A stretch of 57,491 bases of DNA from Planctomycetia bacterium (GTDB lineage: Bacteria > Planctomycetota > Phycisphaerae > Phycisphaerales > SM1A02): contig SYGP01000017.1 of assembly GCA_005799495.1 (NCBI GenBank), positions 1 through 57,491 of the forward strand. The letters are read 5' to 3'. The stretch's first letter is position 1, and the number at the start of each line of letters is the position of its first letter. Of the stretch, positions 43,964-53,140 are shown one piece after another. The notes beneath the pieces were generated by a model. The model made no database searches, was not told the origin of the DNA, and saw only the letters and a program-made list of their open reading frames with translations. The position numbers and the translations under genes are program-made.

Positions 43964-46504
43964 TTATCGGCTCGGGGGAGGAGCAAACCGCGCGTCCACG
44001 GGAAGCGGGAACACGACGCGGACAAAGGTCAGTCCGGAGCTGGGGAGTGCACGCCCATTGAAGCGCAGCGGAACAGGACATTCCGCGCCACCGCTCGCGG
44101 GATCCGATGGATCGAGAAAGCCAGTCACGATGAGGCAGGGCGTCGAGAGCCAATGCGAGAGATCGATCTCTCGCGCCAGGATGCGTTCAAACCGAACGGG
44201 ATTCTTGTTGGCTCCCCCGATGTAGTCCGGGGGCGGGAGCACCGAGCAGACGCCGAGCATCTCCAGGAATGTGCGGCGCTGCTCGGGCGACATCAGCGTT
44301 CCTCCTTGGTCGAGTCGGAAGCCGCGGTCGCTTGCCCACGGCTGCTGGTAGCGGACGCGCAGTGCCCGAGCCAGGTCACCGTCACGCTCATCCACCGCGA
44401 TGGCACCACCCGGATACAGCTGCTGTGCAATCTCGATCGGCGTGTTCGGCTCCCATGTGGGCAGCATCACGAAGCGGCCGAAGCAAGGCAGATCGCCACT
44501 CGGTTCGATCAGCAGCGGATTCGCCTTCGACATGGCCGGCAGCGCGTGGCGAACAGGCGTGATGTGCAGCAGGCCCACTTGCGTCAGAGGGAAGGGGAGC
44601 GAATGCGAGATGATTCCCGACAGGGAAACCTTGGGCCACGCCCCAGCCACCACCGTTTGCACCAGTGGACGCGCCGGATCGGAAGCGCGAGGCAGTTCTC
44701 CCCACTCTTTCGGGATCGCACCGAGCCACTGCACCTCGAAGCTCGCGCTCGTGCCGCGCGCAGCGACATCGAGCTGCATCGGGGTATCGATCGGCTGCGG
44801 AATCCGCGCAGGATTCGGGAACGCACTCGGCACATCGGTTGGCGACTCCCACCCCTCGATGCGACCAGTCTTCGTAGCGTCGGGGGCGATCTCGACGGTG
44901 GTTCGGCCGTAGCCCGTGATGAGCGCGCTCACCCACGCCGTCGCGCGCACCAGCGGGAGGTCGTTCGACTGTTGACGATCAGCCGGAAGGCGAATCGCCG
45001 TGAGGACGGTCACATGCTGCGAGCTCCCTCGGCGGCTCTCCTGCAGCGTTCCCCACGCCAGCGTTCCACCTCCAAAAGCCACGGCCGCGATGACGAACAA
45101 CAGCCACGAATGCCGCTCGCGGCCGAAGAGTCGCAAGACATAGAAACCCGCCGGACCTGCGACAAGCCAATAGCTCGCGAACAACAGGAATGCAGCGAGC
45201 AGTCCAACGGTCACCTCGCCCGACATGCTGATCGCACCTGCAATCAGGTTCCCGCGACCGAACTCCACCACCGTGGGCTGCTTCTCCACGAGCAGCTTCT
45301 GGTCCACCAAGGTGCGGAGGGTCTCCGCCGTGGGACTGTCGCCGCGGACACCCAGAATTGGATTCCAGAACACATCCGCTTCGGGCAGTCCGCCTGCCAG
45401 CAGCGCACGGCGATGCAGCGCGTTCACATCGAGTCCGAGCACCGTGATGCGCCCGGCGCCAAACGGACGGGTGATGCCGATGACCTTGCCGTCGATGGAA
45501 CCCTTCCGGGGCGCAGCAAATCCCGTCGAGGAGACCCGCGGCGCGGGGAGCACGACAAGCCGATCCCACACGGATGCACCGGACGGTGCTTCGAAGAAAG
45601 TCACGGGCATGCCTGCCTTCTCATTGCTCAGGCGCGTCGCCTTGCTGATGGCCGGCAAGAGATCAGTGATGCGCGTCTCCTCGGTTCGTTCGCTCTTCCA
45701 ATCCGGCATCAGATCGCTGAAGGGGTGTTTCGCTGCCTGCGCGGCAACGCCCCACGGATCGCTGCGCTCGGGCAGCACGATGACGAAAACGCCGCCGAGC
45801 GAAATCCACTCTCGCAGCGCCCGCGCAGCATCGGGGCTCAACGATTGCGGCGATCCCTCCGACCAGATGATCGCGGCGAACGATGCGAGTCCCTCCCAGC
45901 GGTCGGGGATTTCCTGCGGCGTGATGCCGCGAGCAATCTGCGTTGTCTCATTGCGAGTCGGCAGTTCCATCATGCCCGGCGGCGGCATGCCGAGTGCATC
46001 GAGTCCGAGCCGACCATTCCCGATGATGCCGATCAGGCCGCTCATGCGAGCGACGAAGCGAGTCGGTTTGGCGGCAGCGTTCGGCGCGATGCGCGCGCTT
46101 CCGAGTTCTGCGCCGCGCCGACCGTCCTTGTACTCCCAGGCGCGGACCGACGAGATCGATTCCATGGCGGACAACTCATCGGGCGAGTTCGGAACTCGCC
46201 CGTAAAGCCACACGCGCCGAGGTTGTCCTGGATCGCAGACCACCACGCGCGAATGCTGCGCCAGATCGCCGTTGTTGTTCGGCATTTCCCATGCGACTTC
46301 CACCGAGACGGGCTCCGGCGTGTCTGTCTGCAGGGAAAGCAGGACCGGGACGACATCCCCGCCGCGGAAGCATCCGCCTGCACCGAACTGATCGAGTGTG
46401 ATGGTGACCTGTGCGCGCGCAGTCGCCGCGAAGGCCATCAGCGCAGCGCACGCGAGTCCGATCAGCGGGAGCGGCTGTCGAAACATCGCAGATCTCCTGG
46501 CCAT
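43964..46504 (-). CDS. large membrane-anchored protein of unknown function
   Basis: This 846-residue protein has a signal peptide (PLIGLACAALMAFAATARAQ), then about 380 extracytoplasmic residues with a patch that resembles class I glutamine-amidotransferase-like folds (ISLGGVFVIVLPERSDPWG, FGAGRITVLGLDVNALH). Two membrane segments follow near residues 420-470 (VTVGLLAAFLLFASYWLVAGP, WLLFVIAAVAFGGGTLAWG). A second large outer part follows. I do not recognise a family. It lies between the M20 peptidase and the ABC ATPase in one tight operon. Confidence 0.7.
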   Translation of the reverse strand: MARRSAMFRQPLPLIGLACAALMAFAATARAQVTITLDQFGAGGCFRGGDVVPVLLSLQTDTPEPVSVEVAWEMPNNNGDLAQHSRVVVCDPGQPRRVWLYGRVPNSPDELSAMESISSVRAWEYKDGRRGAELGSARIAPNAAAKPTRFVARMSGLIGIIGNGRLGLDALGMPPPGMMELPTRNETTQIARGITPQEIPDRWEGLASFAAIIWSEGSPQSLSPDAARALREWISLGGVFVIVLPERSDPWGVAAQAAKHPFSDLMPDWKSERTEETRITDLLPAISKATRLSNEKAGMPVTFFEAPSGASVWDRLVVLPAPRVSSTGFAAPRKGSIDGKVIGITRPFGAGRITVLGLDVNALHRRALLAGGLPEADVFWNPILGVRGDSPTAETLRTLVDQKLLVEKQPTVVEFGRGNLIAGAISMSGEVTVGLLAAFLLFASYWLVAGPAGFYVLRLFGRERHSWLLFVIAAVAFGGGTLAWGTLQESRRGSSQHVTVLTAIRLPADRQQSNDLPLVRATAWVSALITGYGRTTVEIAPDATKTGRIEGWESPTDVPSAFPNPARIPQPIDTPMQLDVAARGTSASFEVQWLGAIPKEWGELPRASDPARPLVQTVVAGAWPKVSLSGIISHSLPFPLTQVGLLHITPVRHALPAMSKANPLLIEPSGDLPCFGRFVMLPTWEPNTPIEIAQQLYPGGAIAVDERDGDLARALRVRYQQPWASDRGFRLDQGGTLMSPEQRRTFLEMLGVCSVLPPPDYIGGANKNPVRFERILAREIDLSHWLSTPCLIVTGFLDPSDPASGGAECPVPLRFNGRALPSSGLTFVRVVFPLPVDARFAPPPSR

Positions 46505-46506
46505 GG

Positions 46507-47910
46507 TCAGTGGCGCATGCGGCCAACTTCACCCAGCAGCGCGGCATGGCTGCGGATCGCACCGACGAAGCACGCCACCTCGAACTTTTCGTTGGGCGAA
46601 TGAACGCAATCATCGTCGAGACCAAATCCCATCAGCAGCGCTGGAACGCCAACGATCCGCTGCAGTGCACCCACGGCAGGGATGCTTCCACCCGATCCGA
46701 TGAGCAGGGGCGGCTTGCCGTACACACGCTGCAGGGCGCGTTCCGCGGCGGCAAGGATCGGCGATGAGTCCGGCACGACGAAGGCGGGCGAGAGCCCATG
46801 CTCCGTGAATGTCGCCGTGCATCCTGCGGGCAGTCGCGACTCGAAGAACTCCCGCACGGATGTGCTGATGCGGTGCGGGTCTTGTGATCCGACCAGGCGG
46901 AACGACAACTTCGCCGTGGCATGCGCGGCGATGACCGTCTTTGCCCCCTTGCCTGTGTAGCCCCCGAAGATGCCGTTCACATCGCAGGTCGGTCGACTCC
47001 ATGTTCGCTCGAGCAGGCTCCGCCCGCGTTCGCCGTAGCCATGGGCAAGGCCAATGCTGCCGAGGAACTCCCCCTCGTCGAAACCCATCGCACGCCACTG
47101 GTCGAGCACGCGGGGAGGCAACTCGGGAACGCCCTCGTAGAAGTTGGGCACTGTGATGCGGCGATCCGCGTCGTGAAGTTGCGTGATGATCGATGCAAGC
47201 ACCTGCACGGGATTCGGGACGGCACCGCCGTACATGCCCGAGTGCAGGTCCTTGTCGGGTCCGTGCACGGTCACTTCGAGATAGACAAGTCCACGGAGAC
47301 TTGTCGTGATCGCGGGCGTTTCGACATCCCACATGCCAGTATCCGAAACGACACAGGCATCCGCGCGGAGTTCATCTCGGTTCGCTTCGAGGAACGGCTC
47401 GAGACTTTCGCTGCCCGACTCTTCCTCGCCTTCGAGCAGCACGGTCACCGGGCAGGGCAGAGTGCCATGCACCTTGCTCCACCCCCGAAATGCCTCGATG
47501 AACGACATGACCTGTCCCTTGTCATCGACCGCACCGCGCGCCACGATCCGAGGCCCTCGCGGTCCCTCGACCACCACAGGGTCGAAGGGTCCGCTGTTCC
47601 AGAGTTCGACTGGATCGGGCGGCTGCACGTCGTAGTGCCCGTAGTACAGAAGCGTTGGTCCGTCGTACCCAGGTGGTCCCTCATGCTTGGCAACAACCAT
47701 CGGGTGACCCTTGGCAGGCCGGACCGCGGCGTTCAATCCAGCCGCACGAAGCTGGTGGCAGGCCCACTCGGCAGCGCGCGCAACTTCCGCCTTCTGCGCG
47801 GGGTCCGCGCTGACGCTTGGGATGCGAAGAAAATCGCAGAGTCGATCGATGGCTGCGGGGCGTTCCGCATCGACCCACTCAAGCACGGCGTTGATGTCGT
47901 CGTGGGGCAC
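46507..47910 (-). CDS. M20-family metallopeptidase (dipeptidase)
   Basis: This 467-residue zinc enzyme has the M20 motifs LLYYGHYDVQPPDPVELW, ARGAVDDKGQV, EGEEESGSESLEPF, and a late GFGLDDDCVHSPNEKF. The dimerisation domain is at about residues 205-370. Members cleave dipeptides or short peptides; the carnosinase/CPG70-like subgroup is the best match. It is the first gene of the minus-strand run and diverges from the next plus-strand gene. Confidence 0.92.
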   Translation of the reverse strand: MPHDDINAVLEWVDAERPAAIDRLCDFLRIPSVSADPAQKAEVARAAEWACHQLRAAGLNAAVRPAKGHPMVVAKHEGPPGYDGPTLLYYGHYDVQPPDPVELWNSGPFDPVVVEGPRGPRIVARGAVDDKGQVMSFIEAFRGWSKVHGTLPCPVTVLLEGEEESGSESLEPFLEANRDELRADACVVSDTGMWDVETPAITTSLRGLVYLEVTVHGPDKDLHSGMYGGAVPNPVQVLASIITQLHDADRRITVPNFYEGVPELPPRVLDQWRAMGFDEGEFLGSIGLAHGYGERGRSLLERTWSRPTCDVNGIFGGYTGKGAKTVIAAHATAKLSFRLVGSQDPHRISTSVREFFESRLPAGCTATFTEHGLSPAFVVPDSSPILAAAERALQRVYGKPPLLIGSGGSIPAVGALQRIVGVPALLMGFGLDDDCVHSPNEKFEVACFVGAIRSHAALLGEVGRMRH

Positions 47911-47980
47911 TGGACCTCGGATGCTAATGGGGAGGCGGAACGCCGTGCAGGATCGGGCAGTTCATGGGAAGATGGAAGGA

Positions 47981-49390
47981 ATGGATGGGTCACGAACTTC
48001 CGATGACACGGCACGCGCGCGGCGTGCACTTGGTCGCGTGCGAGAAGTCGACTGGCTCGCGATCGTCCCGTCGATGCGGATCCTCGGATCCGTCCCCGCT
48101 GGACTGCGCCCTGCGCGCCTTGCGATTGCCTTTGTGCTGCTCTTGACGGTGGTTGCCGCGGGACGAGTGTGGGATGGATTTGCGCAGCCCACTGCGTCGC
48201 CCGCGGGATTGTTGGCAGGTGCCATGCGTGAAGGGGCACTGGTCAGCGATCTCGAAGCCGTGCGAAGCGTGATCGTTCCCGAACTTCCTGCTGCGATGCG
48301 CGCGGCAGCAGCGACGGCGACGCTCGATGAACTGGAGGAGATGCTTGTCGAAGCGCAGGATGTGCGTGCGGTGGATGCAGGCGGAGCGGCACGGTTCGCC
48401 TCTCAGATGAGCATGATCGCTGCGGCGCGTCCGCAGCTTCCCTTCGAGTCCCTGCACGAGGCAGTCCGAGTGGAGACCTACCGCACCGCCGCAGCACTCC
48501 TGCAGTTTCAGTTCGGCGAAGCGGTCCGGGGGCTGCGTTCCCTTGCCGTCGACATTCCGTTGGCATCCTGGAGCGCTGCGCCTGCGTTCACGGGCTTCTT
48601 TGCGTTGACCTGCGTGGCAGTCCTTGGCTGGGGCGGCGGCTTGCTCTGCAGAATGTCCGCGGGCGATCTCGCGGGGCATTCCTGGACGGTCGCCGATGCG
48701 GGGGCGTTCATTCGTCCGCGCATCCCATCGCTCGTCTTCGCGCCGATCTTTGCCGGCGTGCTGGTGGGTGTGCTGCTGCTGCCGTCGCTGCTGATCGGTT
48801 GGCTGACGAGCGTGCCGTTCATCAACATGATCGCTGCGATGCTGATGCCCATCGCGCTCATCACTGCGATGCTCGCGGCCGTGGTGGCTGCTGCCGCGGT
48901 CATCGGCGCAGTCCTGCTTGCGCCTGCCGTTGCATGCGATGGATGTGATGCGGTCGAAAGCATCCAGCGAGCGGGTGCCTACATTCTCGCGCGCCCGCTG
49001 CATCTGCTGTGGTCGGCTTTGGTGTCGGCGGTTGCGCTTGCCCTTGCACTGCTCGCGGCGGACTTCGTCGTGTCTTGGAGTTGGGGCGCCATGATGGCGT
49101 CGATGAGTGTGGGTGGCGCTGACGATGTGGCGCGGAGCGCGGGCACGATGCGGCTACTCGAACCATTCCGCGATGGACCGGCGCTTGTGCTTGGATTCAG
49201 TGACGGCGTTGCGGCATCGTTCATCGACGTCTGGCGAACGGTGCTTGGTGTCGCGATCGGAGCAGTCATGCTGTCCGTGGGCTTCGCCTGTGCGACTCGC
49301 ACCTATGTGCTGTTGCGCGCGAGCGCGGATGGCCAGGAGTGGTCGGACATGTGGATGGACGGGGAAATCCCGCTGCCCGATCGACCGTAA
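47981..49390 (+). CDS. polytopic membrane protein of unknown function
   Basis: This 469-residue protein has about six membrane segments (LRPARLAIAFVLLLTVVAAG, AFTGFFALTCVAVLGWGGG, LVFAPIFAGVLVGVLLLPSL and three more). The segment between the first and second is a long soluble loop of about 120 residues. I do not recognise a family. The start could be 47972, 47981 or 48074; the pair of ATGs at 47972 and 47981 lies next to a purine-rich stretch, and the 48074 start would drop the basic leader. Confidence 0.65.
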   Translation: MDGSRTSDDTARARRALGRVREVDWLAIVPSMRILGSVPAGLRPARLAIAFVLLLTVVAAGRVWDGFAQPTASPAGLLAGAMREGALVSDLEAVRSVIVPELPAAMRAAAATATLDELEEMLVEAQDVRAVDAGGAARFASQMSMIAAARPQLPFESLHEAVRVETYRTAAALLQFQFGEAVRGLRSLAVDIPLASWSAAPAFTGFFALTCVAVLGWGGGLLCRMSAGDLAGHSWTVADAGAFIRPRIPSLVFAPIFAGVLVGVLLLPSLLIGWLTSVPFINMIAAMLMPIALITAMLAAVVAAAAVIGAVLLAPAVACDGCDAVESIQRAGAYILARPLHLLWSALVSAVALALALLAADFVVSWSWGAMMASMSVGGADDVARSAGTMRLLEPFRDGPALVLGFSDGVAASFIDVWRTVLGVAIGAVMLSVGFACATRTYVLLRASADGQEWSDMWMDGEIPLPDRP

Positions 49391-49451
49391 GGCGTTGAGT
49401 CGGCGAGGGAATGGCGACTCGCTTCGTCGTCGCTCGCGACAATCACCCACC

Positions 49452-49490
49452 AATCACTGATCAGTCACTGATCAATCGCTGATCAATCAC
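49452..49490. repeat. 11-bp tandem repeat with TGATC, three units and a partial
   Basis: AATCACTGATC, AGTCACTGATC, AATCGCTGATC and AATCAC follow each other. Each junction makes a TGATCA palindrome. The array ends at the stop codon of the S1-domain gene. Confidence 0.75.
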
Positions 49491-50866
49491 CGCGAACCCA
49501 ATCCGCCCTTGAGTTCGCGCTTGCCGCTGCCGAATTTGGCAAGCAGCTTGCGCATCTCGGGATCGGATTCGCGCGGCTCGATGGGCTCGCGTCCGCCGAA
49601 TGCATCTCCACGCCCACGACCACGACCCTGACCTCCGCCACGCCCATCGCTTCCGCCGCTGCGAGCGGGCGCATCGATGAGCGCCTTGATCGACAAACTC
49701 ACACGGCCACGCTGCGCGTCAGTCGACAGCACCTTCGCAGTCACCTCTGCGCCGATCTTGACCGCCTTCTCAGGGCTCGGAAGCCGCTCATGGGAGATCT
49801 CCGAGATGTGCACCAGTCCTTCCACGCCGGGTGCCACCTGAAGGAAGACGCCAAAGGGTGTCATGCGTGTGACGGTTCCAGTCACCGTACTGCCGACCGT
49901 GATCGTTCCAATGGCCTCGATCACGGGGTTCACCATCGCCTGCTTGCGGCTGAGGGTGATGCGCGGCGGTTTCGCCTCCCGATCGACGCGCAGTACGCGT
50001 ACTTGGACGGTTTCGCCGACTTGCACCACATCGGCCGCCTTCGCGACCATCCCATGCGCGAGTTCGCTGATGGGAATCAGCCCGTCCACACCTCCGAGGT
50101 CCGCGAACGCACCAAAGGGCTGCAGTGAAACGATCGTTGCCGTGCGCTCCGCACCGACTTCGATTGCCTTCAGGACTTCATCGCGCTGCTCCGCGCGCCG
50201 GCGTTCCAACACGCGACGCCGACTCAGCAGCATGCGCTCCTTGTTGCGCCGAAGCTCAACGATCTCGCATTCGACCTTCTGCCCGAGGAAGATCGAGATG
50301 TCCTCAATGTGGCGCACGTCCACCTGCGAGGCGGGCATGAACGCATGATGATGCGCCACTTCCATGTCGAGTCCGCCAGCGTTCATGCCAACGCAACGCG
50401 CCTCCACAATGTGGCCAACCTTCAGATCGCTCCAGGGCGCCTTGCTTGCGGCACCCTCGCGAGCAAGGATCAACAGTCCTTCGAAGGGATCGAGGCGCTC
50501 GACGACAAAGTCCATCTCTTCGCCCGCCTTGGGTGGTTCGGCGAAGTGACCGAGCGGGCAGATGCCTTGGCTTTTCGGACCGAACTCCACATACACATCA
50601 TTGCCGCGGATTTCCATGATCCGTCCGGTGCGGAGTTGGCGTCCCGCCGATGTTCGGCGGACCGCGGAGTTGGTGGTCGATCGGGCCGCTGGCTTGGAAC
50701 CGCCCGTGGCTGCCAGAAGATCCTGATCACTCATCCCACCCATGGCTCGCTCGAGTTCGGCCTCGAGCGCCGAGTGAACGCTGGACGCCGAAGGCGGGGG
50801 ATTCGATGCGGGGGGGTGACCCGGCAGATCGGGGTCCTGGGACTGCATTCGCATAGCGTAACGCAT
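49487..50866 (-). CDS. S1-domain RNA-binding protein (four S1 repeats)
   Basis: This 459-residue protein carries four S1 repeats, at about residues 82-150, 155-230, 240-315 and 325-400; the third and fourth are the clearest (VSLQPFGAFADLGGVDGLIPISEL and VTRMTPFGVFLQVAPGVEGLVHISEI). The tail is Gly/Arg-rich (GRGGGQGRGRGRG), common in RNA-binding proteins. It resembles ribosomal protein S1-like factors. ATG 50866 has AAGGG four bases before the GAG that precedes it; ATG 50854 and 50848 are possible. It diverges from pilM. Confidence 0.86.
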   Translation of the reverse strand: MRYAMRMQSQDPDLPGHPPASNPPPSASSVHSALEAELERAMGGMSDQDLLAATGGSKPAARSTTNSAVRRTSAGRQLRTGRIMEIRGNDVYVEFGPKSQGICPLGHFAEPPKAGEEMDFVVERLDPFEGLLILAREGAASKAPWSDLKVGHIVEARCVGMNAGGLDMEVAHHHAFMPASQVDVRHIEDISIFLGQKVECEIVELRRNKERMLLSRRRVLERRRAEQRDEVLKAIEVGAERTATIVSLQPFGAFADLGGVDGLIPISELAHGMVAKAADVVQVGETVQVRVLRVDREAKPPRITLSRKQAMVNPVIEAIGTITVGSTVTGTVTRMTPFGVFLQVAPGVEGLVHISEISHERLPSPEKAVKIGAEVTAKVLSTDAQRGRVSLSIKALIDAPARSGGSDGRGGGQGRGRGRGDAFGGREPIEPRESDPEMRKLLAKFGSGKRELKGGLGSR

Positions 50867-50968
50867 CTCGCCCTTGCATGAAGGCGTATACACTCTCGAC
50901 CCCATCACCGTCGACCGAGTCCCGCACGACCCCACAACGGGAACGACCGAGAGAGACCCAAACGACCT

Positions 50969-53140
50969 ATGGAAGCAAAGCACGCATGGGGCATCGAGGT
51001 AGGAGACTTTGCGCTCAAGGCAGTTCGCCTCCAGTTGACGGGTGATCAGGTCTCCGTGGTGGCCTTCGAAGTTATTCCCCACACCAAAGTTCTCTCGGAT
51101 CCGTCGATTTCCGACCGTGCGGGCATGGTGCAGATCACGCTCGGAGCGTTCGTGCAGCAGCATGCGCAGGAACTCGCAACGGAGCCGATCGTGATGAGCC
51201 TGCCCAGCAGCATGGCCTTTGCGCGGTTTGCCACGATTCCGGCCGTTGACCCGAAGTCCCTGCGCAGCATGGTGGAGTACGAGGCCAAGCAGCAGATCCC
51301 ATTCCCGATCGAGGAAGTGGAGTGGGACAGCCATGTGCTGCCCGCGGATGATCTTGGGCAGTGCGCCATCGGCATCTTCGCCGTCACGAAGGACCGCCTC
51401 CAGGAATTGCTTGCCCTTTATGCGGAGAACGGTCTGGAGCCAGATGTGCTGACGCTCAGTTCCGTGGCGGTATACAACGCGCTGCAGTACGACATGCAAC
51501 TCGATGTCGGGAGCCCGAGTGTCGCGTGCCTCGACATTGGCACCGCGACATCGGACTTGATCGTCATGTCGGGGCCCAAGATGTGGATCCGCACCTTTGC
51601 GCTTGGCGGATCGCAGTTCACCCAGGCCATCGCAGATGCGTTCTCATCGCAGAACATCGATTATTCGCGGGCGGAAGCGGTGAAGGTGCAGCGCAACCCA
51701 AATGAGAAGACTCTGCGCGGACGGACGATGGCCATGCGCAGCATCACCTCGCAGCTGGTGGAGGAAGTGGGGCGTTCACGCGATTTCTTCCTGTCGGCGA
51801 ACGATGGGGCAACGCTCGACCACATCATCGGCGTTGGATCGACACTCAAGATTTCAGGGCTGCGCACCAAGATCGCTGGAGACCTGCAACTGCGGGTGGA
51901 GCGGCTCGAGCGCTTCAAGCGCATTGAGGTGAGTGGCCCGGATCCCGTGCAGTTCGAGGAGAGGTCGATCAACCTCCTGACTGCCATCGGGTTGGGATTG
52001 CAGGGGCTCGGGTTGGCGAAGGTCCCCTTGAATCTCGCGCCGATTGCCCGCGTGCGGAGGAAGGTCTGGCAAGCCAAGACCCCATGGTTCGTTGCTGCTG
52101 CAGCGCTCCTGCTTCTTGCTTCGGTCAGCATGTTTGCGCGCGTGTTGCTCGACCGTGTCGCACTTTCGAGAGTCGATGGTGTCGTAGGACGGGCGGCGAG
52201 CACGGCGGGAATCGGAAAGCAACAGGTGAACTCGCTGCAGCAGGCGCAGCAGACCGCGGCCATTGGCGCATCCGATGCGAATGCGCTCGATTTGCTCGCC
52301 GGGCGGGATGTCTGGCCTTGGATCATTCACGACATGTTTGCGGCGCTTGAATCCACAAAGCCCCCAGTCGTTGAAACGGGAAGCGACCCAGAAGCGATAC
52401 GCGCCATCGATCTGGGCAGGCGCCGACTGGTTCGTCTCGAAGACCTTTCCGGGGAATACAAGTTCGACCCGGCGAATCAGTCTCGCACGATCGAAGTGTC
52501 TGCGCGCATCAGACTGAGCGGACGAATCGGGGACAGCGATCGAGATCCCACGATGTTCCTCAACAACGAGAAGGAAGGTGTGCTTGCTTGGTTGCGCGCC
52601 AACAAGGATCGCCCTGAGGTTCCCTACGTCATCGACGCGGACACGCTGAATGTGCCCACATGGACCGAGGTCGTGGGCGGCAAGTTGTCGGAGCAGTTGC
52701 CGCCGAGCGGCGACTCGACCGGCGATGGAGGCTTTGGCTCTTCCGACGGCGGCGGCTTCGGTGGTATCGCAGCCGGCGGTGCGGGTGCAGGTCAGAGCGG
52801 TGGCGGTGCGCTGAAGAAGCGCAACCAAGGTCCCATCGAAGACAAAGGGGGCGGCTTTCGCGGCTCGCTTGGCAGCGGAGATGACGCGGCAACGGAGGAG
52901 TCCGCAGGAGAGTCGGAGGGCTCTGAAGGAAGTCGTTCGGGCGCTCGAAGGCGCACAAAGACACAGGTCACTGCGGTGGAGGGACTTCCAGAGGTGGATA
53001 TGGCCAAGGACGCGCCCTTGCCTCAGGCGCCAGCCCTGATGGGCGAGAAGGACAAGGAGTTCGAGGGTGTGCTGAAGTTCCGATTGAAACTGCGCTCCAC
53101 GGGCTCTCCGAGTGCTGGTGCGGAGGGGGCAGCCCAGTGA
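50969..53140 (+). CDS. pilM: PilM fused to a transmembrane and periplasmic part
   Basis: This 723-residue protein starts as a PilM/SHS2 actin-like ATPase of type IV pilus platforms: AWGIEVGDFALKAVRLQ, VMSLPSSMAFARFATIPAVD, VEYEAKQQIPFPIEEVEWD, VACLDIGTATSDLIVM and IIGVGSTLKISGL. Unlike free PilM (about 350 residues, soluble), it continues with a transmembrane helix at about 372-393 (FVAAAALLLLASVSMFARVLL), a helical segment, and a large exported part with a Gly-rich tail. The second half may replace PilN. It overlaps the next gene by four bases. Confidence 0.85.
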   Translation: MEAKHAWGIEVGDFALKAVRLQLTGDQVSVVAFEVIPHTKVLSDPSISDRAGMVQITLGAFVQQHAQELATEPIVMSLPSSMAFARFATIPAVDPKSLRSMVEYEAKQQIPFPIEEVEWDSHVLPADDLGQCAIGIFAVTKDRLQELLALYAENGLEPDVLTLSSVAVYNALQYDMQLDVGSPSVACLDIGTATSDLIVMSGPKMWIRTFALGGSQFTQAIADAFSSQNIDYSRAEAVKVQRNPNEKTLRGRTMAMRSITSQLVEEVGRSRDFFLSANDGATLDHIIGVGSTLKISGLRTKIAGDLQLRVERLERFKRIEVSGPDPVQFEERSINLLTAIGLGLQGLGLAKVPLNLAPIARVRRKVWQAKTPWFVAAAALLLLASVSMFARVLLDRVALSRVDGVVGRAASTAGIGKQQVNSLQQAQQTAAIGASDANALDLLAGRDVWPWIIHDMFAALESTKPPVVETGSDPEAIRAIDLGRRRLVRLEDLSGEYKFDPANQSRTIEVSARIRLSGRIGDSDRDPTMFLNNEKEGVLAWLRANKDRPEVPYVIDADTLNVPTWTEVVGGKLSEQLPPSGDSTGDGGFGSSDGGGFGGIAAGGAGAGQSGGGALKKRNQGPIEDKGGGFRGSLGSGDDAATEESAGESEGSEGSRSGARRRTKTQVTAVEGLPEVDMAKDAPLPQAPALMGEKDKEFEGVLKFRLKLRSTGSPSAGAEGAAQ

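Noticed and set aside
42860-46603. A 1247-codon open frame on the plus strand
   Set aside because: It runs antisense to NAD kinase, the ABC ATPase and the large membrane protein, all of which have recognisable motifs or signal peptides. Its Arg/His-rich product is typical of a GC-rich shadow frame.
47711-47980. An upstream extension of the membrane protein gene at 47981
   Set aside because: It would overlap the M20 peptidase start on the other strand and adds no recognisable sequence.
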